A stretch of 64,000 nt of DNA, from NCBI GenBank assembly GCA_002428265.1, contig DIUR01000027.1:186001-250000 (forward strand), in the 5' to 3' direction. The notes under the pieces were generated by a model, which worked only from the letters and a program-made list of their open reading frames with translations, was not told the origin of the DNA and searched no databases. The position numbers and the translations under genes were made by a program. The DNA is from Bacteriovoracaceae bacterium UBA6153 (GTDB lineage: Bacteria; Bdellovibrionota; Bacteriovoracia; Bacteriovoracales; Bacteriovoracaceae). Shown piece after piece: positions 24,793 through 34,649 of the stretch (its first letter is position 1; the number at the start of each line of letters is the position of its first letter).

Positions 24793-27207
24793 ATGAAGCG
24801 AATCAAGTTAATCGGAGTCATGTTTTCATTAGCTGTCATTTTCTTGGTGGGAGTTCAGTACAATCTGATTTCTAGTAATATGCGGTTTGTTGAAGAAACG
24901 CAGGAGCTTCATGGGAACTCTAAACAACAAAAACAAGCTTTTCATGTTTTCAGCAGGCTTCTTGAGATTGAAACAGGGGCACTTGGATTTGTGTTAACGG
25001 GTGATCCTGTTTTTAGAGTGCCATTTGAAAATGCGAAAAAAGTGCTTCCTAGTGAGGTCGAAAAGCTGCGTCCGCATGTTACGAGAGAGCAGTTTGAAAA
25101 GATCGATCTGCTTATAAATGGGCTTATAAAATCAACAGAAAATCTCATTGCTAGAAGAAATGCGAATATGAAAATGATCGCCAACGATCTTCAAATCGCT
25201 AAAGCTCAAATGGACGACATTAGAAGCGAGTTTGAAAAAATTGAAAAAGAGAATAACATTTTATTAAATGAGCAAACTGGTAATATGAAAAACTCATCTG
25301 AGGGAATCAATAATCTAGTTTTTGGCGGAGCTTTATTTTCATTATTCATTGTCTTAGGGTGTGCTGCTTTCCTATATCAAGAATTTTCAAAACGTATGGA
25401 AGTTCAAAAAGCTTTGAGCCTGTCACTTGCTACCAGTGAGGCAATTACGAATAACCTGGGACAAGGGGTAGTGGTAAGTAATCATGATGGGGAGGTTTTA
25501 TATGCTAATGAGATCGCTTTATCTGTAAGACAACTGACCTTGGAAGAAATGAAAAAGAAAAGTCTCGACGAGCTTTTTGAAAAAGTAGAAATAGACAGGG
25601 ATTATCTTAAGTCTCTCTTACATACAGATAAATCAATAGAGGAGACAGTTGTCACATACTCTACTGGCGTTAAGCGTACTGTAAAAGCTAATTTTTCTCC
25701 CTTGATGACAAAAGGAAGATCTGAAGGTGTCGTTATTACTTTCTTTGATATTTCAAAAGAAGCAGACAGCATTTCGGAGCTTACAACAGGAAAGGAAACA
25801 GCAGACAGTGCCTCAAAGGCCAAGTCTGAATTTTTAGCAAAAATGAGTCACGAAATCAGGACGCCACTTAATGCCATCTTAGGTGTTGGTGAAATTTTAA
25901 ATATGACAAACCTTACTGCTGAACAAAAAAAATGTATGGATATCTATCAGCGCTCCTCTCAAACACTTATCAATTTAGTTAACGATATTCTCGATCTCTC
26001 AAAGATTGAAGCTGGGAAGATTGAATTAAACCCGGTTCCTTTTTCTCTTAAGAATTTAGTTGATACTTGTACTTCTATCATGGATTTTAGAGCGAGTCAG
26101 AGAGGGCTTCTTTTTAATGCACAAGTGATGTCCAACTTTGATCACTTCATTGGAGACGAAGGAAGAATAAGACAAATTGTTATTAACCTTCTAGGAAACG
26201 CGATCAAGTTTACCGAGCAGGGAAGTATTATCCTGACTGTGACTTGCGTAGACCGCGGAACTTCGAGAAAAGAATTAATTGTTTCAGTAAAAGACACAGG
26301 AAGAGGAATCGCTCCCGAGAATATTGATAAACTCTTTAGTAACTACAGTCAGGAATCAAGCAAGATTGCTTCTGAGTTCGGAGGTACTGGGTTAGGGCTC
26401 TCACTTTCTAGAGAGCTTGCGCATCTGATGGGAGGGGACATCACTGTGAGGTCAGTGCTTGGAAAGGGAAGCGAGTTTATTCTTACTTGCCATGTTGAAT
26501 CTATGGCTGGGGATTTTGAAAATGAATCTACACCAAAAGGTAAGGTTCATAAAAATTTAAAAATTCTTCTGGTGGATGACAATCCTGAAAATAGATTTAT
26601 CGTGAAGAGATTTTTGGATGGAAGTGAAGTTTTCGTTTCAGAAGTTGGCGATGGTGACGCAGCCGTTGAAAAGTTTAAAACGGATAAGTTCGATATGATC
26701 TTCATGGATATCAATATGCCGATTAAAGACGGTATTGATGCTACAAAAGATATAAGAAAGTATGAGAAAGATCATCATTTACCTAAAACTCTCATCATTG
26801 CTTTAAGTGCGAATGCTCTTTCGCAGGAATGTGATCGCGCAATGGAAGCTGGTTGTGATTATTATTTAACTAAGCCACTAGCGCGCGGAAAACTTCTGGC
26901 CACCATCGAGAAATGGCAGGAAGTAGAAATCGCTAACGAGATGCCGATGGATGAAGAAATCAGAGCAGCTGTTCCTATGTATCTTGAAAACAGGAAGAAA
27001 GACCTAGAAGAGATGAAGGCCTTATTTGCGGTACGCGATGATTTAGGAATTAAGAAAATTGCTCACAAGATTGCCGGCACTGCCGAAAATTACGGCCAGA
27101 TTCAATTAGGGAAGACAGCTTCTATAATGGAGCAATCGTGCAAGGATAATGATTGGGAAGAAATTGAAAAATGTCTTCTGAAGATAGAACCCCTCTTAAA
27201 AACGTAG
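24793..27207 (+). CDS. CHASE3-PAS hybrid histidine kinase with receiver and Hpt
   Basis: 804-residue phosphorelay protein. Order: TM1 (about 7-25), periplasmic CHASE3-like helical domain (about 35-170, LLEIETGALGFVLTGDPVF), TM2 (about 176-197), PAS-like domain (about 210-325), HisKA with H353 in KMSHEIRTPLN, HATPase with GNAIKFTEQG, DTGRGIAPE and GGTGLGLSLS, receiver domain with D639 in FMDINMPIKDG, and a C-terminal Hpt with H758 in AHKIAGTAENYG. All steps of a four-step relay are on one chain; the final response regulator is not in the neighbourhood. The signal is unknown. Confidence 0.93.
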   Translation: MKRIKLIGVMFSLAVIFLVGVQYNLISSNMRFVEETQELHGNSKQQKQAFHVFSRLLEIETGALGFVLTGDPVFRVPFENAKKVLPSEVEKLRPHVTREQFEKIDLLINGLIKSTENLIARRNANMKMIANDLQIAKAQMDDIRSEFEKIEKENNILLNEQTGNMKNSSEGINNLVFGGALFSLFIVLGCAAFLYQEFSKRMEVQKALSLSLATSEAITNNLGQGVVVSNHDGEVLYANEIALSVRQLTLEEMKKKSLDELFEKVEIDRDYLKSLLHTDKSIEETVVTYSTGVKRTVKANFSPLMTKGRSEGVVITFFDISKEADSISELTTGKETADSASKAKSEFLAKMSHEIRTPLNAILGVGEILNMTNLTAEQKKCMDIYQRSSQTLINLVNDILDLSKIEAGKIELNPVPFSLKNLVDTCTSIMDFRASQRGLLFNAQVMSNFDHFIGDEGRIRQIVINLLGNAIKFTEQGSIILTVTCVDRGTSRKELIVSVKDTGRGIAPENIDKLFSNYSQESSKIASEFGGTGLGLSLSRELAHLMGGDITVRSVLGKGSEFILTCHVESMAGDFENESTPKGKVHKNLKILLVDDNPENRFIVKRFLDGSEVFVSEVGDGDAAVEKFKTDKFDMIFMDINMPIKDGIDATKDIRKYEKDHHLPKTLIIALSANALSQECDRAMEAGCDYYLTKPLARGKLLATIEKWQEVEIANEMPMDEEIRAAVPMYLENRKKDLEEMKALFAVRDDLGIKKIAHKIAGTAENYGQIQLGKTASIMEQSCKDNDWEEIEKCLLKIEPLLKT

Positions 27208-27223
27208 CTGTTTTTAAGGGGTT
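27188..27223 (+). other. Hairpin across the stop codon of the kinase gene
   Basis: Arms AACCCC-TC-TTAAAAAC (27188-27203) and GTTTTTAAGGGGTT (27210-27223) pair apart from a 2-nt bulge, with the stop codon in the loop. No U-tract follows, so intrinsic termination is doubtful; mRNA 3' end protection is possible. It stands just upstream of rho. Confidence 0.45.
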
Positions 27224-27269
27224 AGCTCTAAGGAGTCATCTAAAATTTCCGTTAATTCAGTCAATTATC

Positions 27270-27298
27270 TTGACATGTTTCGGGTCCTAGTTGATATT
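27270..27298 (+). promoter_or_regulatory. Probable rho promoter
   Basis: Perfect -35 TTGACA (27270-27275), 17-bp spacer and GATATT (27293-27298, four of six). It implies a leader of about 140 nt before the rho ATG at 27445. A long rho leader is known in E. coli, where Rho autoregulates by premature termination; whether that happens here is inference. Confidence 0.5.
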
Positions 27299-27444
27299 AA
27301 GAATATATAAATAAACGCCTTTTCTAAAAATCAATCACCGAAATTCACACTATAAGAGGTTTCCCCCAATTCGGTTTTCTTTTCATTTAAAAACAATCAA
27401 AAATTTAATATTCAATTTTCACCGCTAACAGGAGTCACTTTCAA

Positions 27445-28692
27445 ATGCATCTTAACGACCTCAGAGAAAAAGATATCGCCGAACTTACAACCATGGCAGA
27501 AGAAATTCAGATTGAGAACCCGAGCAACTTAAAAAAGCACGAACTCATCTTCGCCATTCTTAAAGCTACAGCTAAAGACGATAAGGCGATTTTCGGTAAC
27601 GGCGTTTTAGAAATTCTTCCAGATGGATTCGGATTTTTAAGATCACCGCTTTACAACTATCTTCCTGGTGCCGATGACATTTACGTATCTCCATCACAAA
27701 TTAGAAAATTCGGTCTTCGTAAAGGGGACTCAGTAGAAGGTGAAATCAGACCACCAAAAGAGGGTGAGAGATACTTCGCTCTTGTTAAAGTAAACGAAAT
27801 CAATTCTCAGTCTCCTGAAAAACATAAAAAGACAGTTCTCTTCGATAACTTAACTCCGTTATACCCAGAGAAAAAAATCAATCTTGAATACCACCCGACA
27901 AACTACTCAACTCGTCTAATCGACCTGTTCGTTCCACAAGGTTTCGGTCAACGTTGTCTAATCGTAGCTCCACCAAAAGCTGGTAAGACTGTTCTTCTTC
28001 AAGATATCGCCAATGCTATTACAACAAATCACCCTGACTCTGTTTTGATCGTTCTTCTCATTGACGAACGTCCGGAAGAAGTTACAGACATGAGAAGAAA
28101 CGTTAACGCTGAAGTTGTCTCATCGACTTTCGATGAACCAGCTACTCGTCACGTTCAGGTTGCTGAGATGGTAATTGAAAAAGCAAAACGTTTAACTGAA
28201 GCTGGAAAGGATGTAATCATTCTTCTGGACTCAATCACTCGTCTAGCAAGAGCATACAACACAGTTGTTCCACCATCAGGAAAAATCCTTTCGGGTGGGG
28301 TTGACTCAAACGCTCTTCACAAACCAAAAAGATTCTTCGGATCTGCTCGTAACATCGAAGGTGGTGGATCTCTTACGATCATCGCTACAGCTCTTATCGA
28401 TACAGGTTCAAGAATGGATGAAGTTATCTTTGAAGAGTTCAAAGGTACTGGTAACTCGGAAATCCAACTCGACAGAAAACTTCTTGAGAAAAGAATTTTC
28501 CCTGCTCTTGATATCAACAAGTCTTCTACTCGTAAGGAAGATCTACTTATGCAACCAGCTGATCTACAAAGATCATACCTGCTTCGTAAGGTACTTCACT
28601 CAATGGCACCAATCGATGCTATGGAGTTCATCCTTAGCCGCGTAACTAAGACTAAGACGAACTCAGATTTCCTGGATTCAATGAACTCTTAA
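27445..28692 (+). CDS. rho: Transcription termination factor Rho
   Basis: 415-residue hexameric RNA helicase. N-terminal Rho_N helices ([16 protein letters not shown]), cold-shock-like RNA-binding domain ([16 protein letters not shown]), P-loop [13 protein letters not shown]-loop and R-loop regions ([20 protein letters not shown], within 20-residue segments), and the conserved [11 protein letters not shown] segment. No inserted low-complexity domain. GGAGTCACTTTCAA before the ATG. It heads the run DUF1385 / prfA / prmC / murA / HIT. Confidence 0.97.
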   Translation: MHLNDLREKDIAELTTMAEEIQIENPSNLKKHELIFAILKATAKDDKAIFGNGVLEILPDGFGFLRSPLYNYLPGADDIYVSPSQIRKFGLRKGDSVEGEIRPPKEGERYFALVKVNEINSQSPEKHKKTVLFDNLTPLYPEKKINLEYHPTNYSTRLIDLFVPQGFGQRCLIVAPPKAGKTVLLQDIANAITTNHPDSVLIVLLIDERPEEVTDMRRNVNAEVVSSTFDEPATRHVQVAEMVIEKAKRLTEAGKDVIILLDSITRLARAYNTVVPPSGKILSGGVDSNALHKPKRFFGSARNIEGGGSLTIIATALIDTGSRMDEVIFEEFKGTGNSEIQLDRKLLEKRIFPALDINKSSTRKEDLLMQPADLQRSYLLRKVLHSMAPIDAMEFILSRVTKTKTNSDFLDSMNS

Positions 28693-28715
28693 TTAACTAG
28701 TAAGTAAGAAGAAAT

Positions 28716-29846
28716 ATGAAAAAAGCACTGCTTAAAAAATTAATTCTCCTGGTATCAAAACAATACGCTTCGATTGGCGGTCAGGCCGTCATCGAAGGCG
28801 TAATGATGAGATCTCCTAATGCCTTCGTGGTAGCAGTGAGAAAGCCAGACGGAACAATCAGACTTCGTCGTGATCAGTGGTATGGACTCTCTAATAAACT
28901 GGCCTTTTTAAAGAAGCCATTTTTAAGAGGTGTTTTGATTCTGGTTGAAACAATGGCCAATGGGATTGTTTCACTGAATTACTCTGCCAACATTGCGATG
29001 GATGAAGAAAATAAAAAAGAAGCTTTGAAAAAAGGCCAGAGCGTTGAGGACTACGAGAAAAATAAGAAATCTAAAGAGAAGGTAAGTCTTGAGACTTTCC
29101 TTTCGATTGGTGTTTCTTTTCTTTTTGGTATTGGTCTATTCGTCTTTGTTCCTCATGCGCTGACAGCTGTTATTGAAAAATACAGTGGAGCGGCCTGGGA
29201 TCTTCAGAGCTGGCAGTTTCACGCTGTTGATGGAACGATCAAGGCCTGTATCTTCCTGACTTACATTTATTTAATCAGCTTTATTCCGGATATCAGAAAA
29301 GTGTTCCAGTACCACGGTGCTGAACATAAATCGATTTCAACGTTCGAAGCAGGACAGGATCTGACTGTTGAGAATGCTAGAAAACATCCAACTTTCCACC
29401 CTCGTTGTGGGACAACTTTCATTTTCTTTTTAATGTTTGTTTCAATTATTTTATTTGCGATTATTTTCGCAATTATTCCCGTTGGTACAAACTCACCGGT
29501 TATTCTTAAGCACTTGTATGCCATTTTATTTAAAGTCGCTTTGACTTTCCCGATTGCTGGAATTTCTTATGAACTTATTAAGTTCCTGGGAAAAAATCCT
29601 GATTCAACTTTTGGAAAAGTACTAAGTTACCCTGGTAAAATGCTTCAGAAGCTTACGACGAAAGAGCCGGATGACTCGCAACTTGAAATCGCATTGGCTT
29701 CCATTAAAGCGGTATTGTTCCTTGAGGAAAAATATAACTTAAAAGAAGCTAACGAGAAAAAAATCACTGTAGATGAAATCGATATGAAAAATCTTAGTGA
29801 TATTGAAAACAGTAACTTTAATCTTAAAGATTTTTTAGAAGGCTAA
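28716..29846 (+). CDS. DUF1385 (YqhQ-like) membrane protein
   Basis: 376 residues. Family marks: GGQAVIEGVMMRSPNAFVVA at the N-terminus, FQYHGAEHKSI and NARKHPTFHPRCGTTF (conserved His and Cys), with about four to five membrane helices between residues 125 and 285. DUF1385 genes commonly sit next to prfA and prmC in other bacteria, as here; the function is unknown. The C-terminal 60 residues are charged and extend past the usual domain end. It starts 23 nt after rho, with AAGAAG as weak ribosome binding site. Confidence 0.88.
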   Translation: MKKALLKKLILLVSKQYASIGGQAVIEGVMMRSPNAFVVAVRKPDGTIRLRRDQWYGLSNKLAFLKKPFLRGVLILVETMANGIVSLNYSANIAMDEENKKEALKKGQSVEDYEKNKKSKEKVSLETFLSIGVSFLFGIGLFVFVPHALTAVIEKYSGAAWDLQSWQFHAVDGTIKACIFLTYIYLISFIPDIRKVFQYHGAEHKSISTFEAGQDLTVENARKHPTFHPRCGTTFIFFLMFVSIILFAIIFAIIPVGTNSPVILKHLYAILFKVALTFPIAGISYELIKFLGKNPDSTFGKVLSYPGKMLQKLTTKEPDDSQLEIALASIKAVLFLEEKYNLKEANEKKITVDEIDMKNLSDIENSNFNLKDFLEG

Positions 29847-29852
29847 TATTCT

Positions 29853-30926
29853 ATGTCTATGTTTGATAAACTTGAAGCCGTTGTCGCTCGTTATGAGCAG
29901 CTTACAGAAAAACTCGCTGACCCTTCGATCTATGATCGCCAGAAAGAATTTAAAGAAATCTCTTCTGAAAGATCTAATATTGAAGACGTTGTTATCGCTT
30001 ACCGCGAATACAAAAAGCTAAAAGATGATCTGGAAGGCTCAAAAGAAATTCTTAAAAATGAGAAAGATGAAGACCTTCGTGAGATGGCAAAGATGGAATC
30101 GAGTGAAATCGAAGCCCAGATGCCAGCTATTGAAGAGAAACTAAAACTTCTTCTTCTTCCAAAAGATCCTTTAGATGATAGAAACGTTATCATGGAAATG
30201 AGAGCGGGGGCCGGTGGAGATGAAGCTTCGATTTTCGTAGCAGATATGTTCCGTCTTTACCAAAACTACTTTAGAGCTCTTGGATATAAGATTGAACTAG
30301 ATTCAATGTCTGAAGGCGACCAGGGAATTAAAGAAATTATTTTCACTGTTACAGGTGATAAAGTTTACTCAAAACTAAAATGGGAAGCGGGAGTTCACCG
30401 CGTGCAACGTGTTCCAAAAACAGAAACGATGGGACGTGTTCACACTTCTACGATCACAATTGCGGTTATGCCGGAAGTTGATGAAGTCGAGTTCGAGCTT
30501 AATCCAAATGAGCTTCGTATTGACGTTTACCGCTCTGGTGGATCTGGTGGACAGTCGGTTAACACGACTGACTCTGCTGTTCGTATTACCCACTTACCAA
30601 CAGGTATGTCGGTTGCTAACCAGGATCAAAAGTCTCAGCTAAAAAACAAAGAAAAGGCCATGAAAATTCTTCGTTCAAGAATTTACGAGCAAATGGTTAA
30701 AGCACAAAAAGATGAAATCGACGGCGAGCGAAGAAGTCAGATTGGTGACGGGGACAGATCAGAAAAGGTCAGAACTTATAACTACCCTCAAAACAGAATC
30801 AGTGATCACAGAATTGGTCTGACTGTTCATAACCTTGATGGTGTAATGAACGGCGACCTTGCCGGTATTACTGATGCTCTGATTGCTCATCACCAGGCGG
30901 AACTTATGAAAGGTCAAGAAGACTAA
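29853..30926 (+). CDS. prfA: Peptide chain release factor 1
   Basis: 357 residues. The GGQ loop that triggers peptide release reads SGGSGGQSVNTTDSAVR, and the codon-recognition region has VPKTETMGRVHTS where RF1 normally has PxT, consistent with UAA/UAG reading. The GGQ glutamine would be methylated by PrmC, encoded next. Start 6 nt after the DUF1385 stop. Confidence 0.96.
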   Translation: MSMFDKLEAVVARYEQLTEKLADPSIYDRQKEFKEISSERSNIEDVVIAYREYKKLKDDLEGSKEILKNEKDEDLREMAKMESSEIEAQMPAIEEKLKLLLLPKDPLDDRNVIMEMRAGAGGDEASIFVADMFRLYQNYFRALGYKIELDSMSEGDQGIKEIIFTVTGDKVYSKLKWEAGVHRVQRVPKTETMGRVHTSTITIAVMPEVDEVEFELNPNELRIDVYRSGGSGGQSVNTTDSAVRITHLPTGMSVANQDQKSQLKNKEKAMKILRSRIYEQMVKAQKDEIDGERRSQIGDGDRSEKVRTYNYPQNRISDHRIGLTVHNLDGVMNGDLAGITDALIAHHQAELMKGQED

Positions 30927-30940
30927 AAAAAGGCAGACAC

Positions 30941-31831
30941 GTGAGCATTCAAAGTCTCGATAGTTACCTGAAGGATTTCTATCAAACAGAAAAGAAGTCT
31001 CTACTTTCAAATTATCCGGGTCTTACTCTTCATAGACTAAAGCAGGACATAAAACTCCAGGCCTTTTTGAACGGAGTCGACTCGGAAGAATTGTTTGATT
31101 TTCCTTATCTTCCATACCGCTCTCATCCCATTACAATCTTTTTTGAAAAGCTAAAGCTTGGAACTCCATTGGAGTATATTACTGGCTATGCATATTTTTA
31201 CCGCTCACTTTTTAAAGTGACGAGTGACGTTCTTATTCCAAGAAGTGAGACCGAAATTCTGGTTGAACTAGCTGGTCAAGAAATTCAAAAAAATTATCGC
31301 AATAAAAAATGCCGTGTGGCCGATATAGGAACCGGTTCTGGGGTTATAGCCCTGTCACTTCTAATGGAGCAGGCTGCCCAGCTCGATATGGTTATCACTG
31401 ATATTTCCGAAGAGGCCTTAAAGCTTGCTCGCGAAAACTACTTCAACCTTAAGTATGCTATCTCGGATATCCACAAAACTAGCTTTATTAAAAGTGACCG
31501 AATGAGGGATGTTGAGGGGCCTTTTGATTTAATCCTTTCAAATCCACCATATATCAAACGTTCGGCCGATAAAAAAGACGTTCATAACCAGGTTTTAGAC
31601 TTTGAACCACACCTGGCGCTTTTCCTGGACGACGACTCATACGATGCATGGTTTGATGAATTTTTTACAAGTATTTATGAAAAGTTATCACCCCAGGGGC
31701 TATCTTTGGTAGAAGGTCATGAACACCATCTTGAATCTCTGGCAGCAAGGGCAAAGGCCCTCGGCTTTAAAGAGGTGGTAGTGATTAAAGATTACACAAA
31801 TAGAAATAGATTTTTGAAACTTAAAAAATAA
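30941..31831 (+). CDS. prmC: Release factor glutamine methyltransferase
   Basis: Methylates the Gln of the GGQ motif of release factors with S-adenosylmethionine. Helical N-terminal domain, then Rossmann domain with ADIGTGSGVIALSLL, the substrate motif SNPPYIKRS (NPPY) and PRSETEILVE. 296 residues, normal. Start is GTG with AAAGGCAG upstream, 14 nt after prfA. Confidence 0.95.
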   Translation: MSIQSLDSYLKDFYQTEKKSLLSNYPGLTLHRLKQDIKLQAFLNGVDSEELFDFPYLPYRSHPITIFFEKLKLGTPLEYITGYAYFYRSLFKVTSDVLIPRSETEILVELAGQEIQKNYRNKKCRVADIGTGSGVIALSLLMEQAAQLDMVITDISEEALKLARENYFNLKYAISDIHKTSFIKSDRMRDVEGPFDLILSNPPYIKRSADKKDVHNQVLDFEPHLALFLDDDSYDAWFDEFFTSIYEKLSPQGLSLVEGHEHHLESLAARAKALGFKEVVVIKDYTNRNRFLKLKK

Positions 31832-31846
31832 AAAGGGACAACCACA

Positions 31847-33106
31847 ATGGACAAATTAATTATCACAGGGCCTTCGAAGTTATCTGGAAGTGTGAGAATT
31901 GCAAGAGCGAAGAATGCGTATCTTCCTATCCTTGCAGCTGTGTTGTTATCAGACAAACCAGTCCATTTAAAAAATATTCCTGATCTTCAGGATATCAAAA
32001 CCATGATTAAGCTTTTATCTAATCTTGGTGTAACTGTGAAAAAAGAAGGGAACATCACCACTTTTGATGCTTCTACATTAAACTCTCACGAAGCGACTTA
32101 TGACATTGTTAAAACAATGCGTGCTTCGATTTTTGTTCTTGGGCCTCTTCTTGCTCGTAGAAAAGCTGCAAAAGTTTCTCTTCCGGGGGGATGTGCAATT
32201 GGAACAAGACCAATTGATCTTCACTTAGTAAATCTTGAAAAATTAGGATGCGAAATTAAGGTTCACTCTGGATATGTTGATGCCACTGTATCAAAGATGA
32301 AAGCAACTCATGTGACGTTAGCTTTCCCATCAGTTGGTGCTACTGAAAATCTTATGATGGCCGCAGTTTTCACTGACGGTGTAACGACTATTGAAAACTC
32401 GGCCCTTGAGCCTGAGATTGATGACCTGGCACACTTCTTAAATGCAATGGGTGCAAACGTTAAAGGAATTGGAAGCAGAACGATTGTTGTAACGGGTGTA
32501 AAAGAGCTTAAAGAAGCTACATACGAAGCAATCGGAGACAGAATTGAAGGTGCGACTTATTTAATGGCCGCTCTTGCGACTGGATCTGAAATCGAAATTC
32601 TTGGAATGAATCCTCGTCACCTTGATTTCGTTATTGAGACACTCCAATCGATGGGTGCAAAAATTGTGACAAGCGAAGACTCTATTAAAGTTTTCAAAAG
32701 CGAGCTTAAAGGCTGCTTAATTGATACGGCACCATTTCCGGGATTCCCGACTGATGCTCAGGCACAGATGATCGCTCTTTGTACTCAAGTTAAAGGTGCT
32801 TCTGTAATTACAGAAAACATTTTTGAAAACCGTTTCATGCACGTTCCAGAACTAGTTCGTCTTGGAGCTGATATCACGCTTAAAGGTAAATCTGCTTTCA
32901 TTCAAGGTGGAGAGAAGCTAACGGCTGCTCCAATTATGTGTACTGACCTTAGAGCTTCTGCTGCTCTTATTATCGCGGCCCTTGCCACTGAAGGTGAGAC
33001 TGAAATCCAAAGGATTTATCACCTTGACCGCGGATACGAAAATCTTGTGGCGAAGTTTTCTGAATTGGGCGCAAAAATTAAACGCGTTCCAGGAAATGCG
33101 ACGTAA
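31847..33106 (+). CDS. murA: UDP-N-acetylglucosamine 1-carboxyvinyltransferase
   Basis: First committed step of peptidoglycan synthesis: transfers enolpyruvate from PEP. 419 residues of EPSP-synthase fold. The active-site loop PGGCAIGTRPIDLH keeps the Cys that fosfomycin alkylates, so the enzyme should be sensitive. LRASAALIIAAL and FPTDAQAQM are also present. AAAGGGACAACCACA before ATG; 15 nt after prmC. Confidence 0.97.
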   Translation: MDKLIITGPSKLSGSVRIARAKNAYLPILAAVLLSDKPVHLKNIPDLQDIKTMIKLLSNLGVTVKKEGNITTFDASTLNSHEATYDIVKTMRASIFVLGPLLARRKAAKVSLPGGCAIGTRPIDLHLVNLEKLGCEIKVHSGYVDATVSKMKATHVTLAFPSVGATENLMMAAVFTDGVTTIENSALEPEIDDLAHFLNAMGANVKGIGSRTIVVTGVKELKEATYEAIGDRIEGATYLMAALATGSEIEILGMNPRHLDFVIETLQSMGAKIVTSEDSIKVFKSELKGCLIDTAPFPGFPTDAQAQMIALCTQVKGASVITENIFENRFMHVPELVRLGADITLKGKSAFIQGGEKLTAAPIMCTDLRASAALIIAALATEGETEIQRIYHLDRGYENLVAKFSELGAKIKRVPGNAT

Positions 33107-33109
33107 GTT

Positions 33110-33451
33110 ATGAGTGACTGTTTATTTTGTAAAATTATAAAAGGCGACATCCCATCAACGAAAGTTTTTGAAAACGAAAACGTGTTGGGATTCGTCGATA
33201 TTTTTCCTCAGGCGAAAACTCACTTACTTTTTATTCATAAGACTCATACGAAAGATATTAATGAGATGTCCGAATCTCCTGTTGCTATCGGCCAAGTTTA
33301 TCAAGCAATTGCTGAATACACTAAAAAAGAAGGAATGGATCAACTAGGCTTTAGAGTTGTCACAAACTTAGGTAAGCACGCAGGTCAGACAGTCTTTCAT
33401 ACTCACTTCCACGTCGTTGGCGGCGAATCTCTGGGACGTTTTGGAAGCTAG
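33110..33451 (+). CDS. HIT family nucleotide-binding protein
   Basis: 113-residue histidine-triad hydrolase of the HinT type. Starts CLFCKIIKGDIPS (the usual zinc-like Cys pair) and ends with the triad HTHFHVVGG. HinT enzymes cleave AMP-amidates. Start only 3 nt after the murA stop; last gene of the rho run. Confidence 0.93.
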   Translation: MSDCLFCKIIKGDIPSTKVFENENVLGFVDIFPQAKTHLLFIHKTHTKDINEMSESPVAIGQVYQAIAEYTKKEGMDQLGFRVVTNLGKHAGQTVFHTHFHVVGGESLGRFGS

Positions 33452-33521
33452 TTTTCATTTGTGAAAAACGAGCTGCTTCAACGTCAGATATTGAACATCA
33501 AAATACAAAATTAAGTTAAAT

Positions 33522-33545
33522 CTCCTGTGTCCACTAACACAGGAG
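33522..33545 (+). promoter_or_regulatory. Shine-Dalgarno-sequestering hairpin (9 bp)
   Basis: CTCCTGTGT (33522-33530), loop CCACTA, ACACAGGAG (33537-33545): a perfect 9-bp stem. The 3' arm holds AGGAG, 6 nt before the ATG at 33552. Such a stem should hide the ribosome binding site unless melted or bound. Confidence 0.65.
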
Positions 33546-33551
33546 AAATTA

Positions 33552-34613
33552 ATGAAGACACCTTTGATCCTTTCGCTACTGATCCTTATCTCTTGCACGA
33601 ATAAAGAACAAGCACTGATTCCCAACAAGAAGCCTTTCTATGAATCAGAACAGACTGTTGAGCCTGAAGCAAGAATTGCAGAAGAATTCGAATACAAAAG
33701 CTTTTTAACGATTCCTCATACAGAAGGTAAAAGTTCACTGAGAAATCAGCTAATCAATAATCTTATTGAATTTTCATTGCAAAAAAAAGCATTAGTCATT
33801 AAAGATAGACTTGAACTTGATTCAACTCCTATGAGTGCTAATGAATTGGGTAGGTATTCAGAAAATGAAATGAATCTTGCAAAAATTATTGTAACAATGA
33901 CAAACGGATCTGAAGTCTTTTTTGTTCCTGAGAATATCTCTTTGAAAAATATTGCATCAAGAATTGGATTAGTGGAAGAGACTGATAGAAAGCTAAAGTG
34001 GTTGGGAGTTGACGAGTCACAGTTGACTGAAAATGGTAAAAGCTATTATTTATTAAGTGTAAATCACGATGATCTTATCAATAACGATAGAGTTTTTTAT
34101 ACTCATGACATAAATCTTTCTAATAAATTTGCCGGACAGTCACTGACTTTTGCCAGAGGGACTCGTTTGGAAGTTAGTATTGATCATAAGTTTTTTAAAG
34201 AAACAGTCACAGAACATGAGGTTGTAAAAAATGCTGATTGTCGTTACTTAAAAGCATTTCCTTCTGGTCAATATGCTCAAATCGAAAATCAGACAATTTC
34301 TCAATTGGGATTTTTAATGTCAAAAAATAAAAATTGGTTTTCGGTTACAGATTCAAATATTGAGATAACTAGCGGCCAGAATTTTAAGATCCACGTTCAT
34401 CCTGAAATGATGGAGGATAAAGAGTATACAATTGAGTTCTCACAAAACGTCACAGCTTCAATTGAAGAAAGTTTTCCAATGAAAGTACCTAACTCTGTAT
34501 GTGGATTTGGTTTTAAGAAGGTTTCAATTGAAACGTTAAAAACCAAAGCGGAATTTAATATATCTGTAAAAGTTTTTGGAAGAGGCGAGAAGCTTAGAGA
34601 GATTACACTTTAG
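33552..34613 (+). CDS. Lipoprotein of unknown function
   Basis: 353 residues, signal peptide MKTPLILSLLILISC with lipobox LISC and T at +2. The mature protein is mainly beta-strand in appearance with three Cys near the middle and end (NADCRYLKAF, NSVCGFGF). No family recognised. It is preceded by a 9-bp hairpin that hides the ribosome binding site, and followed by a strong terminator, so it is a single-gene unit with likely translational control. Confidence 0.75.
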   Translation: MKTPLILSLLILISCTNKEQALIPNKKPFYESEQTVEPEARIAEEFEYKSFLTIPHTEGKSSLRNQLINNLIEFSLQKKALVIKDRLELDSTPMSANELGRYSENEMNLAKIIVTMTNGSEVFFVPENISLKNIASRIGLVEETDRKLKWLGVDESQLTENGKSYYLLSVNHDDLINNDRVFYTHDINLSNKFAGQSLTFARGTRLEVSIDHKFFKETVTEHEVVKNADCRYLKAFPSGQYAQIENQTISQLGFLMSKNKNWFSVTDSNIEITSGQNFKIHVHPEMMEDKEYTIEFSQNVTASIEESFPMKVPNSVCGFGFKKVSIETLKTKAEFNISVKVFGRGEKLREITL

Positions 34614-34620
34614 AACAAAA

Positions 34621-34646
34621 GAGGCCGCTGATTAGCGGCCTCTTTT
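34621..34646. terminator. Intrinsic terminator
   Basis: Stem GAGGCCGCT/AGCGGCCTC (34621-34629 with 34634-34642), loop GATT, then TTTT; on the other strand A4 precedes it. It ends the lipoprotein gene and the convergent gene at 34650. Confidence 0.9.
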
Positions 34647-34649
34647 AAA

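Noticed and set aside
27188..27223. Intrinsic terminator after the kinase gene
   Set aside because: The stem is strong but there is no U-tract; kept only as an unexplained hairpin.
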